Below are positions 54,547-64,000 of a stretch of 64,000 bases of DNA, in pieces. Source of the stretch: an uncultured Sulfitobacter sp. GTDB taxonomy: Bacteria > Pseudomonadota > Alphaproteobacteria > Rhodobacterales > Rhodobacteraceae. The DNA lies in contig CANLOQ010000001.1 in NCBI GenBank assembly GCA_947492925.1, positions 1,054,001 through 1,118,000 on the forward strand, written 5' to 3'. Made by a program: the position numbers and the translations under genes. Under the pieces are notes generated by a model that had not been told where the DNA came from, searched no databases, and saw only the letters and a list, made by a program, of their open reading frames with translations. The number at the start of each line of letters is the position of its first letter. Position 1 is the first letter of the stretch.

Positions 54547-55467
54547 ATGGACCTGAACCTGATGGGCGCTGCCGGTGCCGATGATGCTGATCTGATCAAG
54601 GACAGCGACGAAGCAAGTTTTATGCAAGACGTGGTCGAAGCGTCGCAGCATACGCCGATCATCGTGGATTTCTGGGCCCCTTGGTGCGGCCCCTGCAAAA
54701 CGCTTGGCCCCCAGTTGGAAGAGGCGGTCAAAGCCGCCAAAGGCGCGGTCAAGATGGTCAAGGTCAACGTCGACGAAGCGCAGATGATCGCGGGTCAGTT
54801 GCAGATCCAGTCGATTCCGACGGTCTACGCCTTTCACAAGGGTCAGCCGATTGACGGGTTTCAGGGCGCAGTACCTCAGTCCGAAATCAAGGACTTTGTC
54901 GACCGTGTGGTCAAGGCCGCCGGTGGCGAGGCCCCCGGTGAAGGGCTGGCCGCAGCGGTTGAGGCGGCAGAAGAAATGCTGGCCGAAGGGGCGGCAACGG
55001 ATGCGGCACAGACTTTCGCTGCTGTATTGGGCGAGGACCCGCAGAACGCACCGGCCTACGGCGGCATGGTGCGGGCGCACATCGCAATGGACGAGCTGGA
55101 TCAGGCCGAAGCCCTTCTGAACGGTGCCCCCATCGAGATTTCCAAGTCCCCCGAGCTTGAAGCCGCACATGCACAGCTTGCGCTGGCACGGCAGGCGGCG
55201 GATGCGGGACCCGTGGGTGATCTGACAGCGGCGGTGGAGGCAAACCCGGACGATCTTCAGGCGCGTTTTGATCTGGCACAGGCGCTGTATGCCAGCGGCG
55301 ATGCCGAAGGCGCTGTGGAACATCTGCTTGATTTGTTCAAGCGCGACAAAGAGTGGAACGAGGGCGCGGCAAAGACTCAGCTTTTCACCATTTTTGATGC
55401 TTTGAAACCAAACGATCCGGTTGTTCTGAACGGGCGACGCAAATTAAGCTCAATGATATTTGCCTGA
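54547..55467 (+). CDS. Thioredoxin-TPR co-chaperone (YbbN/CnoX type)
   Basis: 306 residues. N-terminal thioredoxin domain with active site WCGPC at 46-50 (DFWAPWCGPCKTLGPQL), then four TPR-like helix pairs from about residue 130. In E. coli the homologue CnoX (YbbN) has SxxC in place of CxxC and acts as a holdase; the intact CGPC here suggests that redox activity remains. A following LON-domain gene 27 bases away suggests a common protein-quality role. Confidence 0.9.
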   Translation: MDLNLMGAAGADDADLIKDSDEASFMQDVVEASQHTPIIVDFWAPWCGPCKTLGPQLEEAVKAAKGAVKMVKVNVDEAQMIAGQLQIQSIPTVYAFHKGQPIDGFQGAVPQSEIKDFVDRVVKAAGGEAPGEGLAAAVEAAEEMLAEGAATDAAQTFAAVLGEDPQNAPAYGGMVRAHIAMDELDQAEALLNGAPIEISKSPELEAAHAQLALARQAADAGPVGDLTAAVEANPDDLQARFDLAQALYASGDAEGAVEHLLDLFKRDKEWNEGAAKTQLFTIFDALKPNDPVVLNGRRKLSSMIFA

Positions 55468-55494
55468 TCTGCGTGCAGCGCTAGTTCTTTTGAA

Positions 55495-56139
55495 ATGATC
55501 AAGCCAACAGAACTACCCGATAAAATCGCAATATTTCCGTTGGCGGGGGCCCTGTTGCTGCCACGCTCACGGTTGCCTTTGCATATATTTGAACCCCGCT
55601 ATCTTCAGATGATCGAAGATGCCCTAAGGACCGATGCGCGACTGATCGGCATGGTGCAGCCTAACGCTGTGCCGGGACGAGAGGGGCCGGGCTTGCATGC
55701 CATCGGCTGCGCCGGGCGCATCACCCAGTTTTCCGAAACAGAAGACGGGCGGTACATGATCACGCTTGGTGGCGTGTCGCGTTTCCGTGTGGTCGAAGAA
55801 ATCGAAGGCTTCAGCCCCTATCGGCAGTGCACGGTGAAATGGGACGGGTTTGAGCGTGATCTGGGCAAGGAAGAGGCCGATACCGGGTTTCACCGGCAGA
55901 AATTCCTTGAGCTTTTGGGCCGCTATTTCGAGGCGCGGGGTCTGTCCGCGGATTGGGATACACTGAAAGAGGCAGAGGATGAGTTGCTGATCAACTCTCT
56001 GTCCATGATGCTGGACCTTGATCCGGAAGACAAACAGGCGTTGCTTGAAGCGCCGTCGCTGGAAACCCGGCGTGAAACATTGGTGACCCTGATTGAATAT
56101 ACCATGCGCGGCGGTCAGGACGATGGGATGATGCAATGA
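55495..56139 (+). CDS. LON substrate-binding domain protein
   Basis: 214 residues, a stand-alone N-terminal LON domain: [30 protein letters not shown] at the start, then the beta-rich barrel and C-terminal helices ([25 protein letters not shown]). There is no ATPase or protease part. Such proteins are thought to recognise damaged or specific substrates. It overlaps the Trm112-like gene by four bases (ATGA). Confidence 0.9.
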   Translation: MIKPTELPDKIAIFPLAGALLLPRSRLPLHIFEPRYLQMIEDALRTDARLIGMVQPNAVPGREGPGLHAIGCAGRITQFSETEDGRYMITLGGVSRFRVVEEIEGFSPYRQCTVKWDGFERDLGKEEADTGFHRQKFLELLGRYFEARGLSADWDTLKEAEDELLINSLSMMLDLDPEDKQALLEAPSLETRRETLVTLIEYTMRGGQDDGMMQ

Positions 56140-56321
56140 CGGGTGATGGTGTTCAGTTTGACCGCCGGATGCTGGAGGCGCTGATCTGTCCGCGCGCCCA
56201 GACCACATTAAGCTACGATGCGGAAAAGCAGGAACTGGTGTCGAAATCCGCCGGTCTGGCCTATCCGATCCGCAATGGCATCCCGGTCATGCTGGTAGAC
56301 GAGGCGCGCAAGCTGGAGTGA
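56136..56321 (+). CDS. Trm112-family small protein
   Basis: 61 residues: [47 protein letters not shown], the usual YcaR/Trm112 shape. The zinc-binding second cysteine (CPxC) is not conserved; only one Cys is seen. Its partners in other bacteria are methyltransferases, but none is encoded next to it. It is coupled to the LON-domain gene. Confidence 0.85.
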   Translation: MTGDGVQFDRRMLEALICPRAQTTLSYDAEKQELVSKSAGLAYPIRNGIPVMLVDEARKLE

Positions 56322-56325
56322 CGGG

Positions 56326-57552
56326 TTAAAGTGGTTTGCCCTGCATCAGCCGGGGCAGTTCACCGGACAGCCCCGCCGCTTCGCGCATGAAGCCGCGCCG
56401 CAGACCGGGCAGCGCGTTGACTGCCGCCATACCGATATTCCGCGCGATGCGCAGTGCGGGATTGTCGTTTGAGAACAATCTGTTGAAGCTGTCGGTCGCC
56501 AATGCCAGCGTGGCATTGTCAAAACGTCGCCATTCCTGATAGCGGGCCAGCACCGCATCCGATCCCACGTCTTCGCCACGCCGCATGGCGTCTGCTATCA
56601 CCTCTGCCAGCGCGCCAATGTCGCGCAGACCCGCGTTCAGCCCCTGACCCGCTATCGGGTGCACGCCGTGCGCTGAATCGCCCACCAGCGCCACGCGCGG
56701 TGCCACCATATCATGCGCCAATGACAGTCCCAGCGGATAGGTAAAACGCGCACCTGCCAGATTGATATCGCCCAGAAAGCTGCCAAATCGCGGGCGCAGT
56801 ACCTCTATGTAATCGTCGTCAGACAGCGCATTGATCGCAGCGGCGTTCTGGGCGGTTTCGCTCCAGACAATTGACGATCTGTTGCCGCTCAGTGGCAGGA
56901 TCGCAAGAGGGCCGGGAGGCATGAAAAACTGATGTGCCACGCCGTTATGGGGCAATTCATGTTCAATCGCACAGACAAGGGCCGTCTGGGCATAGGACCA
57001 TTCGGTGCGCTTGATCCCAGCACGCTGGCCGGTGCCGGTGCCCCGTCCGTCCGCCCCGATTGCCAGCCGTGCGCGCAAGGTTTTGCCATCGCCAAGCGTC
57101 AGTGTGATGCCGCTGGCGTCCGGGTTTTGTGACACGACGGTTTTGCCATTCAGCACCTGCACCCGCTCCGTTGCCGCCACGGCGTCCAGAAGGGCGGGAC
57201 GCAGATTGCGGTCTTCTACCATGAAACCCATTGGGCCTTCTTCGATCTCGGCATGATCGAAATGCATGAACATCGGTGACGGCCCGTCGCCCGCGCGTCC
57301 GTCTGTCACCTTGATATCAAGCATTGGCTGGGCGTCCTGTGCCAGTGCGTCCCAGATGCCCAATCCCTGCAACAACCGTGTGGAGCTAAGCGCCAGCGCG
57401 TAAGACCGCCCGTCAAAGTTTGCACCACGCTGCGGGGTCGCCCCCTGCGCGTCAATCAATGTCACCCGCTGCCCCGCCCGGGCCAGAGCCAGCGCAAGCG
57501 TGGTGCCGTTCAATCCGCCACCGATGATCGCAATATCTGTATCAAATTCCAT
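56326..57552 (-). CDS. UbiH/UbiF-family FAD monooxygenase
   Basis: 408 residues from ATG 57552. FAD-binding AIIGGGLNGTTLALALARAGQRV near the start, DGRGTGTGQRAG in the middle, and the GDSAHGVHPIAGQGLNAGLRDI block characteristic of UbiH/COQ6 hydroxylases. It hydroxylates the ubiquinone ring; which position cannot be told from sequence. It is divergent from the amidase gene with an 84-base gap. Confidence 0.88.
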   Translation of the reverse strand: MEFDTDIAIIGGGLNGTTLALALARAGQRVTLIDAQGATPQRGANFDGRSYALALSSTRLLQGLGIWDALAQDAQPMLDIKVTDGRAGDGPSPMFMHFDHAEIEEGPMGFMVEDRNLRPALLDAVAATERVQVLNGKTVVSQNPDASGITLTLGDGKTLRARLAIGADGRGTGTGQRAGIKRTEWSYAQTALVCAIEHELPHNGVAHQFFMPPGPLAILPLSGNRSSIVWSETAQNAAAINALSDDDYIEVLRPRFGSFLGDINLAGARFTYPLGLSLAHDMVAPRVALVGDSAHGVHPIAGQGLNAGLRDIGALAEVIADAMRRGEDVGSDAVLARYQEWRRFDNATLALATDSFNRLFSNDNPALRIARNIGMAAVNALPGLRRGFMREAAGLSGELPRLMQGKPL

Positions 57553-57636
57553 GCCTGTGCATATGGGGGTCTGCCGGGGATTGTCCATGTGCGCTAGCGT
57601 CGCTACCCTCGCGTCAAATGACATGCAGGGGGTGAT

Positions 57637-58965
57637 ATGCAAGACTGGCTGACCATGACAGCGGCGGATTTGGGGCGTGGGATCGGCGCGGGAGAGATTG
57701 ATCCGGTGGCGCTTTGCCAGACCTATTTGGATGCGATTGATGCGCATCCCCTGCGGGACCGGATTTATGCGCGTGTGACAGCCGACCGTGCCTTTGCAGA
57801 GGCCGAAGCGGCGGCGGCGCGTGCGGCATCGGGCCACCGCCTCTCAGCGCTCGATGGGGTGCCGATTTCGTGGAAAGATCTGTTTGATACGGCCGGAACG
57901 GTGACCGAAGCGGGCTCCATGCTGCTTGAAGGCCGGGTGCCGGACCGTGATGCGGTTGTGCTGGCCAATGCAACGGCTGCGGGGCTGGTGTGTCTGGGCA
58001 AAACCCACATGAGCGAACTTGCGTTTTCGGGGTTGGGGCACAATCCCAGTACGGCCACATCCCCTTGCGTGAATGATCCTGATGCCGTGTCTGGCGGATC
58101 TTCTTCCGGGGCGGCGGCATCGGTCGCCTTTGGTCTGGCGGCGGCAGGGATTGGCACGGACACCGGCGGATCGGTCCGCATTCCATCTGCGTGGAACGAT
58201 CTGGTCGGGCTGAAAACAACTTCCGGTCGGTTGACGCTTGAAGGTGTGGTGCCGCTGGCGATGAAATTTGATACCATCGGGCCGCTTTGTCGTTCGGTTG
58301 AGGATGCGGGCCTGCTGCTGGGCGTGCTGGAGGGCAACAAGGGCCCCGATTTGCGACACACCGACATTGCGGGGCGCAGGTTTGCGGTGCTGAAAAATGT
58401 CGCCCTTGAAGACGTCCGCGATGCGCCTCTTGAGGCCTTTCATGCAACGGTTGAAAAACTGCGCGACGCCGGGGCCGTGATCGAAGAAATCGAGGTGCCT
58501 GAAGTTACTGACGCCATGCCGTTGTCGACCTGCCTGTTCACGACCGAAGCTTACGGGCTGTGGCGCGATGTGATCGAGGCGAACCCGGATGCTATGTACG
58601 ATGAAATCCTTATGCGGTTCAGGTTGGGTAAAGACCATTCCGGCCCTGACTATGTGGCATCCTGGGCGAAACTGGACGGGCTGCGCGCAGGCTATGACGC
58701 TGCGGTTGCGGGATATGACGCGGTGCTGGCCCCGACCGCGCCTATTTTGCCGCCCAATCTCGAACGGCTTGAGCAGGATCACGAATTTTACCTGACCGAA
58801 AATCTTCTGGCGCTCAGAAATACGCGCATCGGCAATCTGATGGGTTTGTGTGCGTTGACCCTGCCCACGGGCACGCCTTCTTGTGGGTTCATGATGCTTT
58901 GCCCACCAGATATGGAGGAGCACCTGTTGCGCATGGGTGCGGCGGTTGAGGAGGCGCTGCGCTGA
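57637..58965 (+). CDS. Amidase-signature family hydrolase
   Basis: 442 residues. The catalytic triad is visible: Lys80 in GVPISWKDLF, a serine of the cluster at 155-157 in SGGSSSGAAASV, and Ser179 in GTDTGGSVRIPSAW. It hydrolyses amides or removes the amide from a C3/C4-type substrate; this family includes GatA, but the absence of gatB and gatC nearby and the N-terminal sequence point to a catabolic amidase. The next gene begins 118 bases away. Confidence 0.9.
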   Translation: MQDWLTMTAADLGRGIGAGEIDPVALCQTYLDAIDAHPLRDRIYARVTADRAFAEAEAAAARAASGHRLSALDGVPISWKDLFDTAGTVTEAGSMLLEGRVPDRDAVVLANATAAGLVCLGKTHMSELAFSGLGHNPSTATSPCVNDPDAVSGGSSSGAAASVAFGLAAAGIGTDTGGSVRIPSAWNDLVGLKTTSGRLTLEGVVPLAMKFDTIGPLCRSVEDAGLLLGVLEGNKGPDLRHTDIAGRRFAVLKNVALEDVRDAPLEAFHATVEKLRDAGAVIEEIEVPEVTDAMPLSTCLFTTEAYGLWRDVIEANPDAMYDEILMRFRLGKDHSGPDYVASWAKLDGLRAGYDAAVAGYDAVLAPTAPILPPNLERLEQDHEFYLTENLLALRNTRIGNLMGLCALTLPTGTPSCGFMMLCPPDMEEHLLRMGAAVEEALR

Positions 58966-59082
58966 CATTGGCCTAAATGCCACAACCCCTTGCCGCGCTG
59001 ACACTTTTTCTGGACGGCGCAACCCGCCTTGGGTACTTTGAACGAAACGGGGCGTTAATGATCCCGATCCGAGGCAGTTGTG

Positions 59083-60270
59083 ATGTTGTACCCCGAGCGG
59101 TTTTCGAACCTTCCGGCTCATGCTTGGCCGCGCCTGCGCGCTCTTTTGGACGTGCACGAAGGCGGTGGGCCGCTGATCCAGATGACAATAGGCGAGCCGA
59201 AACATGCGTTTCCGGCGTGGGTCACCGATGTCATCACGCAAAACGCCGCCGGATTTAACAGCTATCCCCCCAACGACGGATCGCCCGAATTGCGCGGTGC
59301 CATCGCGCGTTGGATCAAGCGGCGCTACGGCGTTGAGATGGACGCGGATACGGAAGTCATGGCGCTGAACGGAACGCGCGAGGGGCTGTATAATGCCGTT
59401 GTCGCGCTGTGTCCCGAGACAAAGAACGGCGAAAAACCCGCGATCCTGATGCCGAACCCGTTTTATCAGGTTTACATGATTGGCGCGATCTCAGGTGCCT
59501 CTGATCCGGTCATGGTCAATGCCACGGCAGAGACCGGGCATTTGCCCGATTTTGACGCTGTGCCTGAGGATGTATTGCGCCGTACGACGGCTGCCTACAT
59601 CTGCTCACCCGCCAACCCACAAGGGGCCGTTGCCGACCGCGCCTATTGGGAAAAGCTGATCCAGCTGGCCGAAAAGCACGACTTCAAGATTTTCGCGGAC
59701 GAGTGTTATTCCGAGATCTACCGCGAAACACCGCCCCCCGGTGCCCTGCAGGTGGCCGAGGAAATGGGCGCGGACCGCAACCGCGTGGTGATCTTTCATT
59801 CGCTCAGCAAGCGGTCAAACCTGCCCGGGCTGCGCTCTGGCTTTGTGGCGTCGGGGCAGAAGACGATGCGCGAGATCAAGCAGTTGCGCAACTACGCGGG
59901 CGCGCCGCTGCCGTTGCCGTTGCAGCAGGCCGCCGCCGCCGTCTGGGACGATGAGACCCACGTTGAGGAAAGCCGCGCGCTTTATCAAGAAAAGTTCGAG
60001 ATTGCGGACCGTATCCTTGGCAATGTGCCTGGCTATCAAAGCCCGGAGGCGGGATTTTTCCTGTGGTTGCCGGTTGAGGATGACGAGGAAGCCGCCGTCA
60101 AGCTGTGGCGCGAGACGGGTGTGAAGGTGCTGCCGGGTGGCTATCTGGCGCAGGACGTTCCGGGGGCCGAAAACCCCGGCAAGAAATATATCAGGGCGGC
60201 CCTTGTGGCCCCCGCGGAAGAGACAGAGCGCGGTTTGGAACTGATCCGCGACTGCCTGTATCCGGTGTGA
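59083..60270 (+). CDS. Class I/II aminotransferase (succinyl-DAP/alanine-type)
   Basis: 395 residues from ATG 59083 (a GTG directly before it is possible). PLP-dependent fold: [38 protein letters not shown] and the PLP-binding Lys243 in [16 protein letters not shown]. The set resembles the succinyldiaminopimelate aminotransferase DapC of actinobacteria and alphaproteobacteria more than aspartate aminotransferase, but this is not decisive. It lies 17 bases upstream of ftsK. Confidence 0.85.
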   Translation: MLYPERFSNLPAHAWPRLRALLDVHEGGGPLIQMTIGEPKHAFPAWVTDVITQNAAGFNSYPPNDGSPELRGAIARWIKRRYGVEMDADTEVMALNGTREGLYNAVVALCPETKNGEKPAILMPNPFYQVYMIGAISGASDPVMVNATAETGHLPDFDAVPEDVLRRTTAAYICSPANPQGAVADRAYWEKLIQLAEKHDFKIFADECYSEIYRETPPPGALQVAEEMGADRNRVVIFHSLSKRSNLPGLRSGFVASGQKTMREIKQLRNYAGAPLPLPLQQAAAAVWDDETHVEESRALYQEKFEIADRILGNVPGYQSPEAGFFLWLPVEDDEEAAVKLWRETGVKVLPGGYLAQDVPGAENPGKKYIRAALVAPAEETERGLELIRDCLYPV

Positions 60271-60287
60271 GTAAGAGGGAAAAAGCA

Positions 60288-63209
60288 ATGGCATATCAGA
60301 CACGTGGGCGCGATCCTTTGCTCGACAGCAACATGGCGGAAGCCATCGAAAAACGCGGCAAGGAATTGCTGGGTCTGGTGCTGATCCTTTTTGGTGTCAT
60401 GGCCGCGATGATGATCGGCAGCTACACGCCCGAAGATCCCAACTGGATGGTGTCGACGGATGCACCGGTTCAGAATTGGATGGGCCGGATTGGCGCGTCC
60501 ATTGCTGCGCCGCTCTTTATGATTGTGGGTTGGGGTGCATGGGGCGTTGCCATTGTCCTGCTGGTCTGGGGCGTGCGCTTTGCGCTGCACTACGGGCAGG
60601 AACGGGCCGTCGGCCGTCTGATCTTTGCGCCGATTGCCGTGGCACTTGGTGCGATCTATGCCGCCACACTGGCCCCCGGTGCCGAATGGTTGCAAACGCA
60701 CAGCTTTGGTCTGGGCGGGCTGTTTGGCGATACGGTGATGGGGGCCGTGCTGACGATCCTGCCGATTGGGTCAACCTTTACCGTCAAGCTGATGTCGCTC
60801 TTGATGGGCGTTGCGATCCTTGCGCTGGGGTCTTTTGTGCTGGGCTTTACCAAGATTGAATTGCAGCGCCTTGCGCGGTTCTTGCTGGTGGGCATTATCA
60901 TGGCCTATGCGATGCTGATGGCGGTTCTGGGCCGTGGTGCCGCCAGTGCGGTACAGACTGCACAGAATTTGCAGGCGCGTCAGGCCGAGCGGCGCGAACA
61001 GAACCGCGTCGCGGCAGAAGAGCAGGCCGCCTTTGAGGCGTCGCAGCCCGTTTTCAATGCGCCTGCGCCCACCGATATTCCAACTGAACCGCCCCTGATG
61101 GCGCAACCAGCGGCGGAGCCGAAGACGGGTCTTTTGGCGCGGATGCCGGGTTTGATCAAACGGCCCGAGCAGATGCCAGAGCCTGAGCTGGTTGAAGAAT
61201 ACAGCATGGCCGAGGTCGACGAAGGACCGGGTGAGGATCGGATCAAAACCAAGATTGCAGATGTCATCAAGAACCGCGTGCGCAGTGCAACGGCTGTGCA
61301 TACGACCACCACCGCACCTTTGACAAAGGGGCGTGGCCGTGGGCCGGACGCGCTTTTGCTTGATACATCCGCGCCGAATACTGCCTTGCGTGCCGAGCCG
61401 CCGCTGACCGCACCGGAACAGCCCGCAGCACGGACCGAGCCACCGCTGACGGCATCGCGCCTGAGTATCAATTCGGTGTCACCCGCTGCGACAATCCCCG
61501 TTGCCCCCGCGCCTGAGGCCGCGGCACCTGAGGTGATTGAAGAACCGCTGCCGCTGCAAGCCGCACCGGAGCCTGCGCCCATTCCAGTGGCGGAGCCGCG
61601 CCAGATCGTCCAGCAACCGGCGCGCAAGGCTGTGCAGCCGTCCAAGCAGGCCAAAGCGGAAGCGCAGCCTGCGCTCAGCTTTGAGGACACCCATCCCGGC
61701 TTTGAACTGCCGCCGCTGAACCTGCTGGAGAGCCCCGATACGGTGCAGCGTCTGCATCTGTCGGACGAGGCACTGGAAGAAAACGCGCGCATGCTGGAAA
61801 GCGTGCTGGATGATTATGGCGTGAAGGGCGAGATCGTCGCCGTGCGCCCCGGCCCCGTTGTTACGATGTACGAGCTTGAGCCTGCGCCAGGTCTCAAAGC
61901 GTCCCGCGTGATTGGTCTGGCTGATGATATCGCCCGTTCGATGGCGGCATTGTCCGCCCGTGTCTCGACCGTGCCGGGCCGCAGTGTGATCGGCATCGAA
62001 CTGCCGAACGAGAACCGCGAGAAAGTGGTGCTGCGCGAAATTCTTGCCGCGCGTGACTTTGGCGACAGCAACATGCGCCTGCCGCTGGCCTTGGGTAAGG
62101 ACATTGGTGGTGATCCGGTGGTCGCGAACCTTGCCAAGATGCCGCACCTGCTGATTGCGGGTACGACCGGTTCGGGTAAATCCGTGGCGATCAACACGAT
62201 GATCCTTTCGTTGCTTTACAAGCTGACGCCCGAAGAATGCCGCCTGATCATGATCGACCCCAAGATGCTGGAACTTTCCGTCTATGACGGCATCCCGCAT
62301 CTGCTGTCCCCGGTTGTGACCGACCCCAAAAAAGCCGTTGTCGCGCTGAAATGGACCGTGGGCGAGATGGAAGAACGCTATCGCAAGATGTCGAAAATGG
62401 GCGTGCGCAACATTGAAGGATATAATGGGCGTGTGCGCGAAGCGCTGGCCAAAGGCGAGATGTTCAGCCGCACGGTGCAGACCGGATTTGACGATGACAC
62501 GGGCGAGCCGATTTTTGAGACAGAGGAAAACGTACCCGAGGCGCTGCCCTATATCGTGGTGATCGTTGACGAAATGGCGGACCTGATGATGGTTGCGGGC
62601 AAGGAGATCGAAGCCTGCATCCAGCGTCTGGCACAGATGGCGCGTGCATCCGGCATCCACCTCATTATGGCAACCCAGCGTCCATCGGTGGACGTGATCA
62701 CCGGCACGATCAAGGCGAACTTCCCCACGCGGATTTCGTTTCAGGTCACGTCGAAAATCGACAGCCGCACCATTCTAGGCGAGATGGGTGCCGAACAACT
62801 GCTGGGCATGGGTGACATGCTGTATATGGCAGGCGGGGCCAAGATCACGCGCTGTCACGGGCCGTTTGTGAGCGATGAAGAGGTTGAGGAAATCGTCAAC
62901 CACCTCAAGCAATTCGGGGAGCCGGATTATGTGGGTGGTGTTGTTGATGGTCCTGCTGATGACGCTGAGGCGAGCATTGACGCAGTGCTGGGTCTGGGTG
63001 GCAATACCGACGGCGAAGATGCGCTTTATGATCAGGCGGTTGCCGTTGTGATCAAAGACCGCAAATGCTCGACCTCGTATATCCAGCGCAAGCTGGCGAT
63101 TGGATACAACAAAGCCGCACGATTGGTGGAACAGATGGAGGATCAAGGTCTTGTGTCCCCCGCCAATCACGTGGGTAAACGCGAAATACTTGTGCCGGAA
63201 CAGGGATAA
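60288..63209 (+). CDS. ftsK: DNA translocase FtsK
   Basis: 973 residues from ATG 60288 with GAGGGAAAAAGC upstream. Four to five N-terminal membrane segments (residues 25-210), a proline/alanine/glutamate-rich linker (230-500), then the motor: Walker [12 protein letters not shown] near 623-633 and Walker [13 protein letters not shown] near 757-768. The C-terminal gamma winged helix (residues 901-968, [24 protein letters not shown]) reads KOPS sequences. It coordinates septation and chromosome dimer resolution. A strong terminator follows; lolA lies downstream. Confidence 0.96.
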   Translation: MAYQTRGRDPLLDSNMAEAIEKRGKELLGLVLILFGVMAAMMIGSYTPEDPNWMVSTDAPVQNWMGRIGASIAAPLFMIVGWGAWGVAIVLLVWGVRFALHYGQERAVGRLIFAPIAVALGAIYAATLAPGAEWLQTHSFGLGGLFGDTVMGAVLTILPIGSTFTVKLMSLLMGVAILALGSFVLGFTKIELQRLARFLLVGIIMAYAMLMAVLGRGAASAVQTAQNLQARQAERREQNRVAAEEQAAFEASQPVFNAPAPTDIPTEPPLMAQPAAEPKTGLLARMPGLIKRPEQMPEPELVEEYSMAEVDEGPGEDRIKTKIADVIKNRVRSATAVHTTTTAPLTKGRGRGPDALLLDTSAPNTALRAEPPLTAPEQPAARTEPPLTASRLSINSVSPAATIPVAPAPEAAAPEVIEEPLPLQAAPEPAPIPVAEPRQIVQQPARKAVQPSKQAKAEAQPALSFEDTHPGFELPPLNLLESPDTVQRLHLSDEALEENARMLESVLDDYGVKGEIVAVRPGPVVTMYELEPAPGLKASRVIGLADDIARSMAALSARVSTVPGRSVIGIELPNENREKVVLREILAARDFGDSNMRLPLALGKDIGGDPVVANLAKMPHLLIAGTTGSGKSVAINTMILSLLYKLTPEECRLIMIDPKMLELSVYDGIPHLLSPVVTDPKKAVVALKWTVGEMEERYRKMSKMGVRNIEGYNGRVREALAKGEMFSRTVQTGFDDDTGEPIFETEENVPEALPYIVVIVDEMADLMMVAGKEIEACIQRLAQMARASGIHLIMATQRPSVDVITGTIKANFPTRISFQVTSKIDSRTILGEMGAEQLLGMGDMLYMAGGAKITRCHGPFVSDEEVEEIVNHLKQFGEPDYVGGVVDGPADDAEASIDAVLGLGGNTDGEDALYDQAVAVVIKDRKCSTSYIQRKLAIGYNKAARLVEQMEDQGLVSPANHVGKREILVPEQG

Positions 63210-63243
63210 GGCTTACCTCCTAACGACCTGTTTGCACGATAAC

Positions 63244-63279
63244 CACCGCCGGGGCTCCTTTTCCCCGGCGGTGTTTTTT
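63244..63279 (+). terminator. Intrinsic terminator after ftsK
   Basis: CACCGCCGGGG and CCCCGGCGGTG form a perfect 11-bp stem around an eight-base loop, followed by TTTTTT. Confidence 0.92.
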
Positions 63280-63463
63280 GCGGTATGGTCAAGGCCGACA
63301 CCGGGTGTATTCAAGGGAAAGAAAACACGCAGAAAAAGCCGAAGGTTCAGCGGAAAAGGCCTGCACAACAAGTGTTATGCAGGCCAAAGCGTGGTGACCG
63401 CCCCCTAGTGGGGATGGGTTTAGAGAGCGGATGCCAATCGCTTTTTGTGTGGCTTGGGATACC

Positions 63464-63613
63464 TCAGAGACCCAAGCCGAATTTCAGGGCGACCAAAGAT
63501 ACAGCTGCAAGAGCGAATTTACCATAACGCTTGCGGGTTCTTTCGCGACGTGCAGTGATATCGGCAGGCACTAATGCCGTGTTGTGATGTGTATAAAGCG
63601 TTCTACGCTGCAT
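63464..63613 (-). CDS. Small 49-residue protein with C-terminal membrane segment
   Basis: ATG 63613 to TGA 63464, too short for most gene callers. The N-terminal 32 residues are strongly basic (ITARRERTRKRYGKF) and the end is hydrophobic (ALAAVSLVALKFGLGL), the pattern of a small inner-membrane protein anchored by one segment. GGAG lies seven bases before the start, which supports translation. A perfect inverted repeat GGCTTGGG/CCCAAGCC (63451-63478) spans its stop codon. I see nothing coding in 63280-63463 or in 63614-63874. Confidence 0.55.
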   Translation of the reverse strand: MQRRTLYTHHNTALVPADITARRERTRKRYGKFALAAVSLVALKFGLGL

Positions 63614-63874
63614 TCGGGTTCTCCAAACATGCGCCCCGCCCGCAAGATGTCACCGTGATCTTCTCGGGAAAAGGGGAAGAAACAGCGGATTAAATCAAAT
63701 CTGCATCAACTCTGTCCTTAAGTGACGGAAATCGCCGAAGGTCAAATACAACGTTGATCAAAAAAGGAAAAACGGTTAGTTGGCCCTGAATAAGCAATAA
63801 ACCGCAGCCTGTTATCGCATATCATGGGAAGATATCCTATGTGAGACCCAACTGAAGACACACAGGTAAGCACT

Positions 63875-64000
63875 ATGCGTTTTATCACTCGAACGATCCT
63901 CGGCTTTTGTCTGGCTCTTGCGCTGCCGCTTGCCGCCGCCGCGCAAAAACTGCCGCTGAATGACATCTCGGCCTATCTGAACAAGCTCCAGACAGCGAAG
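63875..64000 (+). CDS. lolA: Outer-membrane lipoprotein carrier protein, partial (N-terminus)
   Basis: 42 codons to the right edge. A signal peptide (residues 1-20, ending LPLAAAAQ) is followed by KLPLNDISAYLNKLQTAK, the opening of LolA-type lipoprotein carriers. Position after ftsK is usual in this group. The periplasmic protein ferries lipoproteins from LolCDE to LolB. The gene is cut by the window edge, so the rest cannot be checked. Confidence 0.85.
   Translation, partial: MRFITRTILGFCLALALPLAAAAQKLPLNDISAYLNKLQTAK

Noticed and set aside
63451-63478. GGCTTGGG/CCCAAGCC hairpin as a terminator for the 49-residue gene.
   Set aside because: No T-run follows on either strand.
63285-63527. 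An 80-residue plus-strand frame after ftsK.
   Set aside because: It has no ribosome site and an odd residue mix, and it overlaps the better-supported minus-strand small protein.

Overview
The window looks like a chromosome segment of a high-GC alphaproteobacterium of the Rhodobacterales (Roseobacter group). This rests on family recognition: a CcrM-type GANTC adenine methyltransferase, an alphaproteobacterial porin, the gene runs pmbA - IMPase - DUF4170 - waaA - lpxK and DUF3576 - leuS - lptE - holA, a ftsK followed by lolA, and DUF2125/DUF1194/DUF4170 proteins. No rRNA gene, complete tRNA gene or CRISPR array was found.

Region 1 (1 to about 11.85 kb) is the right-hand part of an integrated phage-like element. 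It ends at a 48-bp duplicate of the 3' part of a tRNA-Lys(TTT) gene (attachment scar, 11798-11845), next to a tyrosine integrase on the minus strand. Going leftwards come an AlpA-like DNA-binding protein, a primase-helicase with an archaeo-eukaryotic-type primase domain, a possible origin (imperfect inverted repeat at 7237-7278), a lone plus-strand DUF3800 gene, and a tightly overlapping minus-strand packaging operon. That operon ends with a probable small terminase, a small zinc-binding HNH-like protein, and a large terminase carried by two separate genes: an ATPase half and a nuclease half with its own Shine-Dalgarno. No portal, capsid or tail gene follows. Instead a convergent plus-strand cluster carries a TIR-domain protein and two unrecognised proteins, which looks like cargo. 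The element continues off the left edge, so it cannot be decided whether it is a satellite or a full prophage.

Region 2 (12-24 kb) is host accessory DNA with decay: a cyclase-TolB-TPR protein, a broken amino-acid ABC transporter (ATPase with a premature stop, shattered permease), a MATE exporter, the tail of a Rieske oxygenase, asd, a DUF3095 protein, an MFS transporter with an HpaI-type aldolase, a five-EF-hand protein, an IS5-type transposase remnant and a membrane-anchored winged-helix protein.

Region 3 (24-41 kb) is mostly core: rnhB and ccrM (three GANTC sites in the leader of ccrM), an AlkB-type monooxygenase, mutY, a DUF721/DciA-like protein, a DsbA-like protein, a CoA-transferase, the lipid A/Kdo genes lpxK and waaA with pmbA and an IMPase, a DUF2125 protein, a short-chain dehydrogenase and a short enoyl-CoA hydratase.

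Region 4 (41-64 kb) is core housekeeping: an MscS channel, a flavoprotein, a GST, holA-lptE-leuS-DUF3576, a porin, PLP-binding protein, an L,D-transpeptidase-like protein, ribA, an essential-looking OmpR-type regulator, xthA, a thioredoxin-TPR chaperone, LON-domain and Trm112-like proteins, a ubiquinone-type hydroxylase, an amidase, a class I aminotransferase, ftsK, an unannotatable 49-residue protein, and the start of lolA.
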